DNA from: Halichondria panicea
Lineage: Eukaryota; Porifera; Demospongiae; Suberitida; Halichondriidae
Assembly: GCF_963675165.1 (NCBI RefSeq)
Contig: NC_087392.1
Location: 2,433,001 to 2,497,000, forward strand
Direction of reading: 5' to 3'
DNA: 64,000 nucleotides
Shown here: one piece after another, positions 1-10,947 of the stretch
How the letters are laid out: the number at the start of each line of letters is the position of its first letter
Position numbering within the stretch: the first letter of the stretch is position 1
Made by a program: the position numbers and the translations under genes
Notes under the pieces: model-generated
The model's database searches: none
Seen by the model: only the letters and a program-made list of their open reading frames with translations
Told to the model about the DNA's origin: nothing

Positions 1-344
1 AGTGGAACCTCCAAATAACGGACAAGTTGGTACAGGAGGTTTTGTCCGTGATTCGGAGGTGTCCCTTATATCGGAGGTTATACCATATAAGGTTATGTCA
101 CTTATGTGACCGATTTAGTAAATTAAGCGTGAGGCCGTTTTAGTAAATCGGGAACTGATACAGTGAAGAGAATTTTCATGTACCTTAAACATGCAGTTTT
201 TACACATGGTTAACAAACGGCACCACATAGGTGTCCGCTATTTGGGTTGCAAGCACACTGGAGAAGCAGTTGGTACAAGGCATGCTGTCCGCTATAACAA
301 GAGGGGTCCGCTATTTAGAGAGTCCGTTATAAGAGGTTCCACTG
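1..344. mobile_element. CAGTGGAACCTCC-type inverted-repeat element (left copy)
   Basis: Starts AGTGGAACCTCC at the window edge and ends GGTTCCACTG at about 335-344, so the ends are inverted complements. Internal motifs include several tilted repeats of GTCCG(C/T)TAT. The same ends flank the element at 22,261-22,710. It sits in the last intron of amidohydrolase copy 2, 45 bp from a splice donor. Non-autonomous: no open frame resembles a transposase. Confidence 0.7.
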
Positions 345-388
345 ATGTCAAACACCAAATACAATTGATTGTGTGTGTTTTTTCTCAC

Positions 389-3300
389 CTATCAATTCCA
401 AATATCTCTAATACTGGCTTCACTACATCTTCTATTGACTGCTGGTTCCATTTCGGGTCAGTAAAAAACATCCCAGACACCTTAGCATACACATTAGAAC
501 ACTTGGACAACTCTTGCAAACCTGCAACATACCGTGAATCATGATTCACAATGAAATGAATGTGACACAGCTGTACGAACTTCTCCGAGGCAGAAGTAAC
601 ACGTATAAAGTGTAACACCTGGTGTACTTGGCAATTTAGATGTGAGTAAAATAATAACCAGCACAGGTTGGTGGCAACATTATAAGTATCAACACTTTCA
701 AGTGCAAGTGAAAAATAACACAACATATTTCCTCCAAATACTACTACTCTATACCTCATACCGTATTACATTTTTCAGGTGACAATTGCGAATGAGCCAA
801 ATCAGCAGAAAAGTTGACCCTTTGCGATCTAACTATTGCGTTCTGGCAAGGATCGTATGTATTTACTAGTAATAATTTAGGTTTTGCGGATTTTATTGTT
901 GCGAATTGATCAACCCTCGCAAAGTTCACAAATGTTTGATGCTTGCAAAACATTCTAGTAATACGGTAATGTAGCAAGCAAAAAAAAGAAAAGCAATAAC
1001 ACTGCAAGCTATAATAAATATAATTTAGACACTAAGATCTACACAAGTGAAAAGTGCCTGGGAGGAAGTTACTATGGGACTTAGTATATATACAACATAC
1101 GTATACGTAGTATCTCTCGTTGTCAAGCAACTATAATTATTATAGTCAAGTAATCCCATTACACCTCCAAAACAGTGTCTAACTATTATAGTTACACCAA
1201 GGGCATAGAGGGCATGTAACTGACTATCAATCCTTCGTGCGAGCAAAAACCAAAGCCACAGACCGGATACACTATGTACTGTACACAAAAATCTATTTAT
1301 AGATATGTACTTTCCACTGCCCACTTCAGTTTTTACTCACAAGTTGTTGCATGCCCCCTTCTCTTTTATACGCCCTTGGTTACACGCATGCACACCGTGG
1401 CAATGTCGTGTCTATAACATAATGTTTTGTCTACGTCTAAAATGGAGTGGTTGGGCATTCTACTCCATTCTATATACTGCATTTCTACTCCTTTTAGCCT
1501 TTTACCTGGCACTGGAGGGAAGGCCTAGCTCCTACATAGCTTCACCAAACATGGCTTGAGGTTGCATATGTCATTGCTTACAACACTGGTTATGGGCTAG
1601 AACTTACATTTGCATGTTAATTGTACTAAAATAATTATATAGCACTGCACTCACTGCCCTCACTAAAACACAAGTCTATAGGCTCTGTCCACTACACTGT
1701 ATTTTGATTGTGATGACCTAAGAAATGTACGCATGGAAGAGTTGACAGTAATTCGAACACCTTTACAAACATTAATTACTGACATTACAATATTGAACAA
1801 AGCAGCGACACAAGAGGTTGGTCTTGGCATGGACACGATATCATTCCGATAATGTAACCATAGAAAACAGTATGGTTTCTTAGTATTTAGTGTGACAACA
1901 CGAAGCTATAAACCATACTGATTTCTTCTTAGTATTTTTGTGAATGACATACCATATAAATTAGTCCTCCTTGGAAATACCATAATTGATCAAGTAAACA
2001 CACATTTCTCATAATTGATAGGCAGGCGCAAGACAGAAAGAAACCACAAAACTCACAATGAATGTATATGGCACTTACTATAGCTGATTGGCACGTACAT
2101 AACAGCAGTGCACCATGCCTTCAAATAACACGGAGGATTGACAGTAAGTATCAAGGTTATGACTAGACATCTGAAACTATAACCATTCATGGACATTTTT
2201 GAAACTCACCTTCCCTCCAAACTCTCATTGACTCCGGGTCTCTCTCATAAGGGACCCCACAATGATTCACCATCACCATCACTCTAGGGTGATCCCTCAC
2301 CACTGCCGCAGCCCTGCATAGCAACATGCATAGCAACATGCATAGTTGTGCAACCACTATACAATCAGTACTCCATTTATACAACTCCAAATCAAGAATG
2401 GCCCGGCATTACCCAAATAGAATTTCAGAAAGTGGCAGTTATTATTGAAGTGTACATGATGAGGATCTCCAGTATATTACATGTGTCAAAAATACTGCCT
2501 GTACCTTTTCATTTGGCCAGGTAGTATGTGGAGGTCAAAAGAGAGGTTGTATTTCTCAAGGAGAGCGAATCCTCTGATCCAATTTGGGTCAGTGAGGTAG
2601 TCATCGTGAGGCACGGCATTATACTCAGGGTGTGTTTTGTGGAAGTTTAACATTTGTCTAATTCCTCTCATTCTCTTGTGCTCACTGTGTCGCTTGAGAA
2701 TGTCTTCAGCATCGGGGGAAGACAGGTCACAGTAGCCCACAATAGCTGCATGCGGTTTGTGTGAAATGACAATTGTGTTTATTGTGTATACATGCTAGCA
2801 TACCATTTGGTGTCCCAGTACTGTCTGCTAGTCCATTCAGCCAGCTGTAATTATAAGTATAGATCACTATTAATTCTTTTACTGTACTCCTTTATCAGCG
2901 AGTCGATTCTCCTAGCAGTAGGGAATTTACTTTTCCAAGAAGCTACAACCCCATGCAATACCAATGTATAAGCATGATCCCTTTAATAATTATAGAGCTT
3001 TGTGGCAGCAGTTAAGACAGGAATCCCACACAAAAATGTTCACAGTTCACACATCATATTACATGTGAGAACCACTCACATCACCTGACATGCAAATCTG
3101 TTTGTGATCATGGTAGCAACTCACTACCCAATTAACTTACACGAACTAAGTTAACACACATTGTGCCAAAAGCTAGACATATCAGAGTCTGAGGAATAAA
3201 ACAACTGTGTGTCCCATTATTAAAGACCATGACAAACAAGTAAGGCCAGCCAGCCAGCCGATGATATGCAGACTGTTATATTTAGGCAACAAGAAACTAA

Positions 3301-3956
3301 GCAGAACGTCCATACTTCCTTTGGATGTTGTACATAATCAGTGTCAGCCATTATTTTGTGAGCATAGCAATGATCTAATTCTTGTGACCCATGCAAATAG
3401 GAGTGTACGTAGCGAGTGTGATCTGTCAGTCCAGTTAGTCACATGTAAATAGCAATACAATTCAGTGACAACGTATATACAAGCAGCACTTACACAGTTT
3501 CCTCAACAGGGTCCCCCAGCCATGCTGCCTGCACATGTACACACTGCACCACATTGTGACCCTCTGTGTCCTTTTTGTAGTCATCCGTCAGGTAGGTAAG
3601 GACAGACTCTGAAGGAAGAGTTCTTCAAAATAAGGTCTTATGCATCCCTCTAATAATGCGCCACCGGAACATTTCGCATTATAGCCTTTTTCACGGTAGA
3701 TCTAGATCTAGCAGTTCTACACTATAACCGAAATAACTCAAGTACGTACGTATGAAGATTTCAGACTATAGCTGACAATCAAATTGTGATTGTGGAAATA
3801 ATGCATCATGCCTTTTGCTCTGGACAATGCCAATTATCATGCTCTGGATATATAGATCTACAATACATTGGACAGCTTACTAAACATTTCGACTTTCGAG
3901 ACCCATGGGTGCGTTTCAGGAGTCCACAAATGTATGTGTGCATCAACAATCTCCAT
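389..3956 (-). CDS. Amidohydrolase-2 family hydrolase, copy 2 (3' end off window)
   Basis: Predicted metal-dependent hydrolase of the amidohydrolase_2 / COG3618 (fuconolactonase-like) group; substrate unknown. Exons on the minus strand: 3956-3881, 3608-3494, 2844-2804, 2745-2505, 2313-2210, 521-389. All have GT/AG borders and continuous phase. Exon 1 begins MEIVDAHIHLW, with the HxH metal motif. Later exons give YLTDDYKKD, GYCDLSSPDAEDIL, NHCGVPYE and GMFFTDPKW. Exons 2-6 match the lengths of the neighbouring copy exactly (115, 41, 241, 104, 133 nt); only exon 1 is shorter (76 against 97 nt). The last exon, which should encode a FASNFPVD-type end, is not in the window and should lie left of base 1. 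The copy has N where its sister has D in the (D/N)HCG motif. It could be functional or decaying; no internal stop or frameshift is seen. Confidence 0.8.
759..968. mobile_element. MITE-like element, TACCGTATTAC inverted ends
   Basis: The left end TACCGTATTAC is the exact inverted complement of the right end GTAATACGGTA. The interior has direct motifs such as GCGAATGAGCC and TTGACCCTTTGCGAT. A reverse-oriented, diverged copy of the interior is found at about 52,768-52,943, so this is a dispersed repeat. It lies between exons 5 and 6 of amidohydrolase copy 2. No transposase is encoded. Confidence 0.7.
1023..1200. repeat. Dispersed repeat shared with 30.57-30.80 kb
   Basis: Blocks TAGACACTAAG, AAGATCTACA, CTATGGGACTTAGTATA, TTGTCAAGCAA and the complex AAACAGTGTCT / AGACACTGTTT recur in the ILK first-exon flank. 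Orientation is the same and the spacing differs through indels. Probably an old transposable-element family; no coding content is recognised. Confidence 0.55.
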
Positions 3957-4261
3957 GTTACGTCCGATCGTGTTACGTCTGCGTCTAGTCTAGATCCTAC
4001 GGTTAGATCTAGTTGATGAATAATGTTTTATCGGCAGAAGTCCCAAATAACTAAATTGGTATTGGTCGTCCATAGATACTATAAATTATCTATGGGTCGT
4101 CAGATGTTGTGTTATAAAGTGAGCTGGTTTGAGACCTCTAGAAACTACACCACAAAAAATATAAAGACCACTAGTGGATTGGGGGAAAGCACCAAAAAGC
4201 AGATATATACATCACATTTTTTTATACCTATATCACTAAAAAAATCAGAAGTTCTGATTCT

Positions 4262-7200
4262 CTACAGTTTGTAAAACTTTCTTGCATTCCCAGCGTAGAA
4301 CTTTTGTTGATCTTCTTTTGAGTAGGCACTGAGGATAGGCTCCAGAGCACTAAGCAGCTGCTGAAAGGTCCCATTTATTTTGTCCACTGGAAAGTTGCTA
4401 GCAAACACACATCTGGATGGAAAGAAAGATTACTTATTATGACATACACATTTATGTGATGAAACAAACTGCATGCTGCACACAACCAACAAAAGGCAAT
4501 AACTAAAACACTACAGACATATATAACACCACATAATTATATGTCATTGTGTTATGATCTCAACCTATCGATTCCAAATATCTCTAGTACTGGCTTCACC
4601 ACATCTTCTATGGACTGCTGGCTCCACTTTGGGTCAGTAGCAAACATCCCAGACACCTTAGCATACACATTAGGGTACTTCGCCAACTCTTGCAAACCTG
4701 CAGCATACAATGACACACTCAGCGAACTTTCCCCACATAAACAACGCCTGGTGTACTTGGAAATTATTTCGGAAGTGAGCATGCAATAATGTACGTATAA
4801 TGTATGTATGTTTTTAAATGTGGCTCGTCTAAATTAATTGGGGAGACGCCCAACCCTACGCATGCTTCTTGGGCGTAACCAGAATTTTGGGTAAGGAAGT
4901 GCTCAGAGGTGGTAAACGGGCGCTTTACGCCTGTTTACCAGCTGCGCAGTGATGAACATGTTTTTAATAACGACGTCAAAATTAACTTATGTACCTAGTT
5001 GGGTGTGGGCTGAGCTTTTAGTTGCAAAGATAGGCAACGAAAGAGAACTAGTCTATAGATTTAAGCCAGAATAGCTCACAGTAGTTTAGAGACTGAAAAT
5101 CGTTTTGTTAGCAGCAAGATTAGGAAGAGAAGGGGGCACTCTAATCAGATACACTTCTTTACGTTTCAAGTACTAGCCTCAGGCCAGCACCCCTGGCTAC
5201 GCCACACTGCACTTAAAGATTTGGCTTGGGCTGCAGCAACATTAATACAGTGGAACAAAACCTGATATAGCAGTCTCTTTGCATTCTGTGTCATACCAGT
5301 ACAAGTACATGTATAGGTTTTGCAATCAAAGTGATAACACTGGCAAAATTTGTTTATGTTTGACACTCACAAAACATTCTAGTAATACGGTGCCCATGAA
5401 GGACTCCTACCGTCGTATAGCACTTTATTTTCGAGGCTTTAACATTAATTTTGGCGGTTTTCGCAGATTGACTTTTGGTACTTCCGGTAGGGGTCAGTGT
5501 GGTCACTTGAACCTACCTCTATCCTCGAAAATAAAATCCGCAAAATTTTAGTTCCTTGAAATTAAGTGCTATATGGTATAATATTTTTTTTATAGCTTCT
5601 TAATCTTAGCTTTTGCTCGGTTTTATTTAACAGCTCGAAGGGTTTATGTCAAAATTTTAAACGAATCAGGTGACAGACTCAATGGTGGACTACTATAACC
5701 AGCGGCTGCTTATATGCGCGCCTTGGGTTAATGAATTCATAAGAGCACCACCCACCCTCAATGACACAGAGGATTGACACACCTAGTATCAACGGTAAGA
5801 TCATAGGACATTGAAACTAATCATCGAAATCTATGTTCCACACTATACATTTCCACAAATCAATCGTAACCCACCTTCCCTCCAAAGTTTCATTGACTCA
5901 GGGGTTTTCTCATAAGGGACCCCGCAATGATCCACCATCACCATCACTCCAGGGTGATCCCTCATCACTGCCGCAGCCCTGCAATAGCAACATGCATAGT
6001 TGTGCAACTGTCACAATAGAGGACATTGAATGGACACTCCTGCTATTTGAGAAAGGCCCGCACTTTATGATCGCTGTTGTCAAAGTGTACACCATCCATT
6101 ACATGTGCCAATAATATACGAACTACCAGTACCTCTGCATTTGGCCACATAGTATGTGGAGTTCAAAGGAGAGGTTGTATTTCTCAAGGAGAGCAAATCC
6201 TCTGATCCAATTTGGGTCAGTGAGGTAGTCATCGTGAGACACGGCACTATACTCAGGGTGTGTTTTGTGGAAGTTTAGCATGTTTCTAATTCCTCTCATT
6301 CTCTTGTGCTCACTGTGTCGCTTGAGAATGTCTTCAGCATCAGGGGAAGACAGGTCACAGTAGCCCACAATAGCTGGAAATAGTTTGTAGTTAAAAATAG
6401 TGTGCAAAAATAATTAGTGTACATACCAGTTGGTATCCCAGTACTGTCTGCTAGTCCATTTAGCCATCTGAAACAGATACAGATCACGTAATAATTATAT
6501 GTGCAAGCTCCTTTAATGGTAATGATTTGTTGTGACTCCTTTGTCAAGTTGATTCTTATAGCTGCGCTACATTTCTGGGAATCACTGTTTAATACCTGAG
6601 TAGCTACATCACTACCACATGCAATACCACATGCAAGCATAATAATAATACCCCTTTTAAGTTTAATATACCCATCTAAGCTTTGCGGAAGCAGTGAAGA
6701 CAGTGAAAGATCCCTCACCACTACCGCAGCCCTGCATAGCAATATGCATAGTTGTGCAACTGTCACAATAGAGGACATTGAATAGACACTCCTGCTATTT
6801 GAGAAAGGCCCGCACTTAGGCAAATATTGTTCAGAAAGTAGCTGTTGTCAAAGTGTACATCATACCAGTTACCATGCAAATAGGTTCCATTTCCATGCCC
6901 GTCACATAATTATACCTCCCCCTGACCTGTACCATCATGATTTCTCTGATAGCATTCATTAGATCTAATACCACACAGTGTAATAGCTATGGCATATGGG
7001 ACTAAAGAACGTACTTTACTGTATGTGTGTTGCATTATTATCAAAACACTGGACAACTAACACCAGCCAACCGTCTTCCTATACCTATAGAGCAATTGTT
7101 TCGGAGAAGCTTTGGGAACAAACAGAATAATTATCAGCAGTTTTGGGAGTTGTGGTACAAACTGGGATACAGAAACTTGTAACCCGCTGGCCTACTTAGT

Positions 7201-7953
7201 GAAAGGGCTAGCCATGTGTACTCATCTCCAGATGAATGCTGTCATACCTCACTCCATGCACGAGTAGCACTCACATGGTTTCCCCGACAGGATCTCCTGG
7301 AAACACAGCCTCCACATGCACACACTGCACCACATTGTGACCCTCTGTGTCCTTTTTGTAGTCATCCGTCAGGTAAGTAAGGACAGACTCTGAAGGAAGA
7401 GTTTAGTATAAAGGTTAATAGCTACATGAGGATAAAGAGGGGAGGGGCTATGGTGAATCGTGTGAATACATGTACATGGAGTAAGTTTAATAGTGGGTCT
7501 GGGGGAGGGGTTGGTAGATTATGCTGGCATAATTTTGAGCATAATAGGCACATTGTTTTGTTGAGAATTATGTTGGCATAATAGGTTCCTTTATGAGAAT
7601 AATAGGCAGGTTTTGGAATACAGGTCAGTACAAATCATAATGATAGGCCTGATGGAAGTATTGGTGGTTAGTTATCTCCTTGGCATTCTATTTAGATAGA
7701 GTCGTGACTCATGTGGCCATTTGTTACTTGTGCAACAGCATGGAGTCTATGTTGTGCTTTGGAGGAATTATAGGCGATTTGAAAGCAATTTGAAAAGAAT
7801 CTGTAAAAGAATAGTAATTAACCCCCAGACTCGACTAGGGGTCTTAGCAATCTTACCCCACTTTCCTGCTGGGTGACCACCATCTTTGAAGTCCAAGACC
7901 CAAGGGTGAGTTTCAGGAGTCCACAAATGCATGTGTGTGTCAATGATCTCCAT
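4262..7953 (-). CDS. Amidohydrolase-2 family hydrolase, copy 1 (complete, 293 aa)
   Basis: Complete sister of the gene to its left, transcribed the same way. Exons: 7953-7857, 7389-7275, 6467-6427, 6373-6133, 5978-5875, 4697-4565, 4412-4262; they sum to 882 nt. The protein starts MEIIDTHMHLWTPETHPW, with the N-terminal HxH metal-binding motif of amidohydrolases. It continues through YLTDDYKKD, HVEAVFPGDP, GYCDLSSPDA, MRGIRNMLNF and DHCGVPYE, and ends RCVFASNFPVD...RKFYKL. The beta-barrel fold and metal chemistry are inferred from family knowledge. The start is the first Met before the HxH motif; the frame is open further upstream, but nothing there resembles the family. Probably a cytosolic small-molecule hydrolase, as there is no signal peptide. 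A stray copy of its exon 5 boundary lies in intron 2. Confidence 0.88.
5408..5578. mobile_element. Degenerate TACCGT...GGTA hairpin element
   Basis: TACCGTCGTATAGCACTT at the left faces AAGTGCTATATGGTA at the right, with TATTTTCGAGG and CCTCGAAAATA pairing further in. It belongs with the element at 40,196-40,425, which carries the same GCGAAATTTTCGAGG-like arm. It lies in intron 5 of amidohydrolase copy 1. Confidence 0.6.
6708..6820 (-). repeat. Stray duplicate of exon-5 boundary inside amidohydrolase intron 2
   Basis: About 110 bp here repeats the 5955-6062 stretch (acceptor and first bases of exon 5 plus adjoining intron) with few changes: GCAGCCCTGCA, TAGTTGTGCAACTGTCACA and GACATTGAAT occur in both. 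The fragment lies in intron 2 of copy 1, upstream in transcription of the true exon 5, and holds only the start of the exon. It looks like a relic of local segmental duplication. Whether it can act as a decoy acceptor is unknown. Confidence 0.75.
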
Positions 7954-8394
7954 GATTTTGTCCCAGTGAAAAAGCAAGATGGCTTTAGTGGTGATCTGTA
8001 ATCGATTGACCTTTACCAGTAAACAATGATCTATGATTATCATCAGGATAAGAACACAAATTGCTTAGTGCTAAGTTAAGTTTGACGGTACAACACCCCA
8101 TATCATGGACAAGTTGCAAGCATAGATACCGGTACTATATAAAATCTATGTTGCGAAATATGGTGTAATAAATTATAAAGTAAATGACAGACACAGGTCG
8201 GGAAGTCACGTTAACTCTCCGCATACATCTTGCATCTGATCACAGTATACGTCCGATACTCTCTCTCTATATAATTCATAAATTAATTTGTAATACATGT
8301 AAAACAACATAACATAATTATATATTATTGGGTCGGATGTCTTTCAGAAAAGTTGTTAGAATAAAGTAAAGGGTAAGAACAACCTTCTTTTTGG

Positions 8395-8975
8395 GCCAAG
8401 TCAAATGACTGACACTAAAGATAATGTTATCTTTCCTCACATCTCTGTGTACAAAGCCATTTGTATGCAATTTTTTTAAGCGTAACAGTGCACCAGTAAA
8501 GCCAGTTTTGCCAATTTTGCTTGATTAGAATACCTCTAACTATAAACTTGCGCTCTATCATCAAAAAATCTCTTATCAACTGACAGGTGTGTAACTGTTA
8601 AAGCATTAATTTGTCATATTGCTTTAAGACCCAAGGTCGGTGCTTGCTTACTACTTCAAACTTCTGCTCTTCTTTAGGGCAGTAACACAGGTGTAACAAA
8701 CTTGAATCTTTTGGTGGTTGCCCATTTGAGGAGGTACAGAACACCAACATACATTGTACAAAGAAAGGGTACACCTATGGGGTCACATACTTCTACTATT
8801 GTCGATCTCCAAATCTTCTTAGGAGTTGGCATATACAATTCAAGCGACATTTTAGAAGGAGTACCAGGCATTCCTAGTACAAATGGCCACATTGTTTTGC
8901 CTTCCTGTAGAATTGATGCCGTACAGTAGTGATTTCTTCTCGGCGGTAGATCTATATACCAAAATTTGAACATTT
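8395..8975 (-). pseudogene. Protein-kinase-like fragment with HRD-type catalytic loop
   Basis: On the minus strand, bases near 8,434-8,500 read LLRLKKLHTNGFVHRDVRKD followed by NII. This is a good match to a kinase catalytic loop (HRDxxxxN). A second open stretch (8973-8674, about 100 codons) lies upstream in another segment and includes PFVLGMPGTPSK and a hydrophobic run, but I do not recognise it. No complete set of kinase motifs (P-loop, VAIK lysine, DFG) could be joined by convincing splice sites. Sponges carry expanded divergent kinase-like and Crinkler-type families with HRDVR loops, so I read this as a relic or an unresolved small gene. Confidence 0.35.
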
Positions 8976-9682
8976 AATATCTGAACAAAGGACGGGAAAT
9001 AAATTCGGTAATGAGACAACCACTATATCTGCTTTTTCGATTGTTGATTTGTTGTTTTGATCCCGTATTCTGGTAGGAAATTGGTGCATACTAGCTCCTT
9101 TATTCAGTACATCTTCAGAAAATAGGAAATTGTCAATCGCTGGATAAGAAGGTGATTTTAGCGCTACAAATCAAGGGTTTACTTCTTACTCCCACTTGTT
9201 GATCCATCCGAACATTTGGGCTGCCTTGGATAATTATATATAGCGGTCTACAGTAGTATAATTATATTCAGTGCGGATGCATGGCTCAATTATTTATTGT
9301 GATTGTAAATGATCTTACAAGTGAATTATACAAAAACTCATTATCTTACATTTATTTGCAGGATGACTGCTGTCCCAGGGATGGGTATCAGGAAGTAGAT
9401 GCATAATTATGTAAAATTATTAAAGAAACTCCACCCCCGCTGTCTCCACTGCCCACACACAGCAGCTCTGCCAGTTTTTGGGGGTGGAAGCAGCAGAGAC
9501 ACATTTCATGGGATTCCCAGCTTTAGCTGTGAGAGACCTCAATTATGTGCATTGTAATGGCTTGAGAGCAGCTGGTATTTCCAAGGCTACAAAGCAAGCT
9601 TGATTCTAATTCAATTAATTGCATAATAGGGTTTGATTAGCTGGGGTGTTTACAGCACATGTATATTCCAGCCTATAAGTCA

Positions 9683-10553
9683 ATGATAGACTTCTTCAAC
9701 AACACTCTGAGTATAAAAGCTGCAGAAAAAATCATGGCTGAGCTAGACCACGGGAAGCTTTTGATGCTAGCTGAGCAAGGAGCTGAACTGGATGGAACTG
9801 ACTGTTGGAAGAAGGGAAAATCGCACTGGTAAATTTTTGAGTCAGTATCTTGCATGCAGCTAGACTATATCATTACATATATTTGCTAAAAATGTTATAT
9901 TGCAAACATAACAACTGCTCTCTGGTTATACAGGTACTACAAGTGGAGAATGGACACTGTAAAATACTGCTGGATGATGCGCACGTCAATTCCAATTTTC
10001 CTCATTCTTTTGCTGTTTCTCAATCTGTGCCTGGCTACTCTCACACTGGCTACACCTGCACACTACACAACCACTGCTGCATCTCACTACGACATCGATG
10101 CAACCACCTCTATTGATATCTCCTATGCACCAACTGAAGAGGATGGAGATACTTTCATACACAAGCCACCGGCATTCTTTGATCCAACCAAGCCAACACC
10201 TCTCTCATTTATCAAGGTAATTTTTTTTTATATACCTCCAAAAAATTAAATAGATATGTATGACTGACATTGACTGTGTGCTGAATGTTCAAACATCTTA
10301 TTTTGTCCTGCAGAATGCAAAATGTAAGCTTCACAAAGAGAATGGAAAAACTATTCCACGCAGATGTGGACTGAGGGAGCTTGACCTACCTGACAATGAG
10401 AGTGGAGTAGAGTACTGGAACCCTCAGATCTGTCGCTCTGCTCGCTGTCAGTGTGTAGCTACGAAGGAGATTCGCAAGAAGACGAAAAGATCAATTGCTA
10501 ACAACAAGACTATTATCGAATACCGGCGATTCAAACTGTTTGAGTGTGTCTGA
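9683..10553 (+). CDS. Type II single-pass membrane protein with Cys-rich C-terminal domain (222 aa)
   Basis: Exons 9683-9828, 9934-10216 and 10314-10553 join in phase to 222 codons. The N-terminus (MIDFFNNTLSIKAAEK...) is cytosol-like. It is followed by a basic/aromatic stretch HWYYKWRMDTVKYCWMMR, one hydrophobic segment (IPIFLILLLFLNLCLATL, about residues 75-92), a Thr-rich linker and a terminal domain with six cysteines spaced C-x13-C-x21-C-x4-C-x-C-x31-C. A basic run KKTKR lies between the last two cysteines. I do not recognise the family. A later start at 9734 would give 206 aa. If the topology is right, the Cys domain faces the lumen or outside. A 3' AATAAA is at 10758. Confidence 0.7.
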
Positions 10554-10612
10554 ACTAGTACATGCAATCATTTAATGTTAATCTTGATACAGGTCATCCT
10601 CACTCCACAATA

Positions 10613-10705
10613 CATGATTTTGTGTTCTGTTTGTTTTTTATGTTCATCAACATCGTTTCATTTAATGTCACTTCATTTGTGTTTTGTTTGTTTTTTATGT
10701 TCAAC
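10613..10705 (+). repeat. 3'-UTR tandem repeat
   Basis: Two imperfect copies (period about 60 bp) of a T-rich unit containing TGTTTGTTTTTTATGTTCA and ATTTTGTG(T/C)TCTG lie just after the stop codon of the type II membrane protein gene. They are probably in its 3' UTR, before the AATAAA at 10758. Confidence 0.6.
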
Positions 10706-10757
10706 AACATGTCGCACTTTGTTTTAATATCGCTTTGTACATGTACACTTGTGAATT

Positions 10758-10763
10758 AATAAA
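10758..10763 (+). terminator. Poly(A) signal AATAAA
   Basis: Canonical hexamer about 205 bp after the stop codon of the type II membrane protein gene. No other candidate lies between it and the convergent ALG8 terminal exon. Confidence 0.5.
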
Positions 10764-10780
10764 TTGCATTGCAAACGATA

Positions 10781-10916
10781 GATCAGCCAAATAGTAACAT
10801 GTCCATATAATTCCTATTGCACAAAATTAATGATTGTACATGTAGTCAAAAGAAGGGCAAAATCTGTAATTGTTTGGTGAATAGAAGCAGCCCACGAAGA
10901 AAAATACAGTGGTACA
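10781..10916 (-). pseudogene. Decayed tandem copy of the ALG8 last exon
   Basis: This stretch is a tandem duplicate of 10,947-11,082, the 3' half of the ALG8 last exon. Shared blocks include GATCAGCCAAA, CATGTCCATA, ATTGCTATTGC/ATTCCTATTGC, CTGTAATTGTTTGGTGAAT and AAGAAAAATAC. The frame is broken by indels relative to the real exon. It lies immediately downstream of the real stop codon and so probably forms 3' UTR or intergenic spacer. Confidence 0.75.
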
Positions 10917-10947
10917 AATATTAATGCAAAGGATAACTATTAATAGA

